Assembly: GCA_002937555.1 (NCBI GenBank)
Contig: PTKB01000164.1
Coordinates: 1-6,038 of the forward strand
DNA from: Alphaproteobacteria bacterium MarineAlpha10_Bin2
Lineage (GTDB): Bacteria; Pseudomonadota; Alphaproteobacteria; UBA828
Reading direction: 5' to 3'
Length of the DNA stretch: 6,038 bases
Shown: positions 5,600 to 6,038 of the stretch, one piece after another
Numbering within the stretch: position 1 is the first letter of the stretch
How the letters are laid out: every line of letters starts with the position of its first letter
Notes under the pieces: generated by a model
What the model saw: only the letters and a program-made list of their open reading frames with translations
What the model was told of the DNA's origin: nothing
Database searches by the model: none
Position numbers and translations under genes: made by a program

Positions 5600-6038
5600 A
5601 TGAGCCATAGACGTCTTAAATTTTGGGGTTGGGGACATGAAGACCAGACCTTGTCCGAAACGGAAGCGCGCGACATTGCGGCGCGCATCGGCGGCTTGAC
5701 GGGATTGTCACCGAACGGTTACATCGCGCCCCCTACCCTGGACGAGATCAGCCTCGACGCGCCGCGGCTAACGGCGCCGGAAAGTCTGGCCAATATATGC
5801 TCCACCAGCGCTTACGACCGCGCCGCGCACACATACGGTAAATCCTATCCGGATTATATCCGCGCCTATGCGCGCGATTTTAGCAACGCGCCCGATATGG
5901 TCGCATTCCCTGAAAGCGAGAGCGACATTGTGGCGCTACTCGATTGGGCCGACGGCGCCGGTGCGGCGGTGATCCCGTTCGGCTGCGGCTCGACCGTCGT
6001 CGGCGGCATCGAGCCGGTGGGCGGCGACGGGTTCAAGG
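5600..6038 (+). CDS. FAD-binding oxidase, alkylglycerone-phosphate synthase-like (N-terminal part; truncated by window edge)
   Basis: The first 146 residues are visible; the gene continues beyond the right edge. Seen here: KFWGWGHED (7-15), like the RWxGWG N-terminal block of alkyldihydroxyacetone-phosphate synthase (AGPS). Next comes a linker with a predicted helix, then DRAAHTYGKSYPDYIRAYAR (73-92), equivalent to the His-Gly segment in AGPS before the FAD domain. PDMVAFPESESDIVALLDWA (98-117) and the FAD-binding loop VIPFGCGSTVVGG (124-136) follow. Family knowledge: AGPS swaps the acyl chain of acyl-DHAP for a fatty alcohol in ether-lipid synthesis. Many bacterial relatives are uncharacterised and could instead be 2-hydroxy-acid oxidases, so the exact reaction is open. 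The start is ATG at 5600 with GGAG (5591-5594) five bases upstream. The 110 bases before it show no clear promoter or terminator, only a five-pair stem TCATC-GCCGG-GATGA (5539-5553). Confidence 0.82.
   Translation, partial: MSHRRLKFWGWGHEDQTLSETEARDIAARIGGLTGLSPNGYIAPPTLDEISLDAPRLTAPESLANICSTSAYDRAAHTYGKSYPDYIRAYARDFSNAPDMVAFPESESDIVALLDWADGAGAAVIPFGCGSTVVGGIEPVGGDGFK

Overview
The window is GC-rich DNA with high-GC third positions, tightly packed genes and typical proteobacterial housekeeping proteins. Three genes point to an alphaproteobacterium: a 41-residue L36 without the zinc cysteines, a DNA polymerase IV with an N-terminal CxxC...CxxC extension, and a GlcD-type oxidase. This lineage assignment is an inference from family resemblance. 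No tRNA, rRNA, CRISPR array, insertion sequence or phage gene was seen.

Layout. On the minus strand, from the left edge: the N-terminal part of a GlcD-like FAD oxidase (leaves the window at 1), rpmJ (429-554), a small uncertain ORF that touches rpmJ by a 4-base ATGA overlap (551-823), a compact three-gene catabolic cluster (914-3326, transcribed right to left: RraA-like aldolase, DUF1445 putative hydro-lyase, fumarylacetoacetate-hydrolase-family enzyme), and dinB (3393-4676). A divergent intergenic region of about 130 bases follows. On the plus strand are pcm (4806-5489) and the N-terminal part of an alkylglycerone-phosphate-synthase-like FAD oxidase (5600 to the right edge).

How the genes may work together. 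The three central genes are separated by only 18 and 16 bases. All belong to families that act on small 2-oxo or hydroxy acids (aldol cleavage or decarboxylation, putative lyase, hydrolysis of acylpyruvate-type bonds). They look like one operon for an unidentified organic or sugar-acid substrate. No transporter or regulator lies inside the window. dinB (translesion synthesis) and pcm (repair of isoaspartyl damage) are housekeeping or stress genes with no obvious metabolic link to that operon. The two truncated FAD oxidases at the edges belong to the same broad superfamily (FAD_binding_4), and one of them, GlcD, would make 2-oxo acids from 2-hydroxy acids.

The clearest regulatory signal is a near-consensus sigma-70 promoter for rpmJ (TTGACA, 17-base spacer, TATGTT). 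No striking undescribed system is evident. The best candidate for new biology is the aldolase / DUF1445 / FAH operon, whose substrate cannot be read from sequence.
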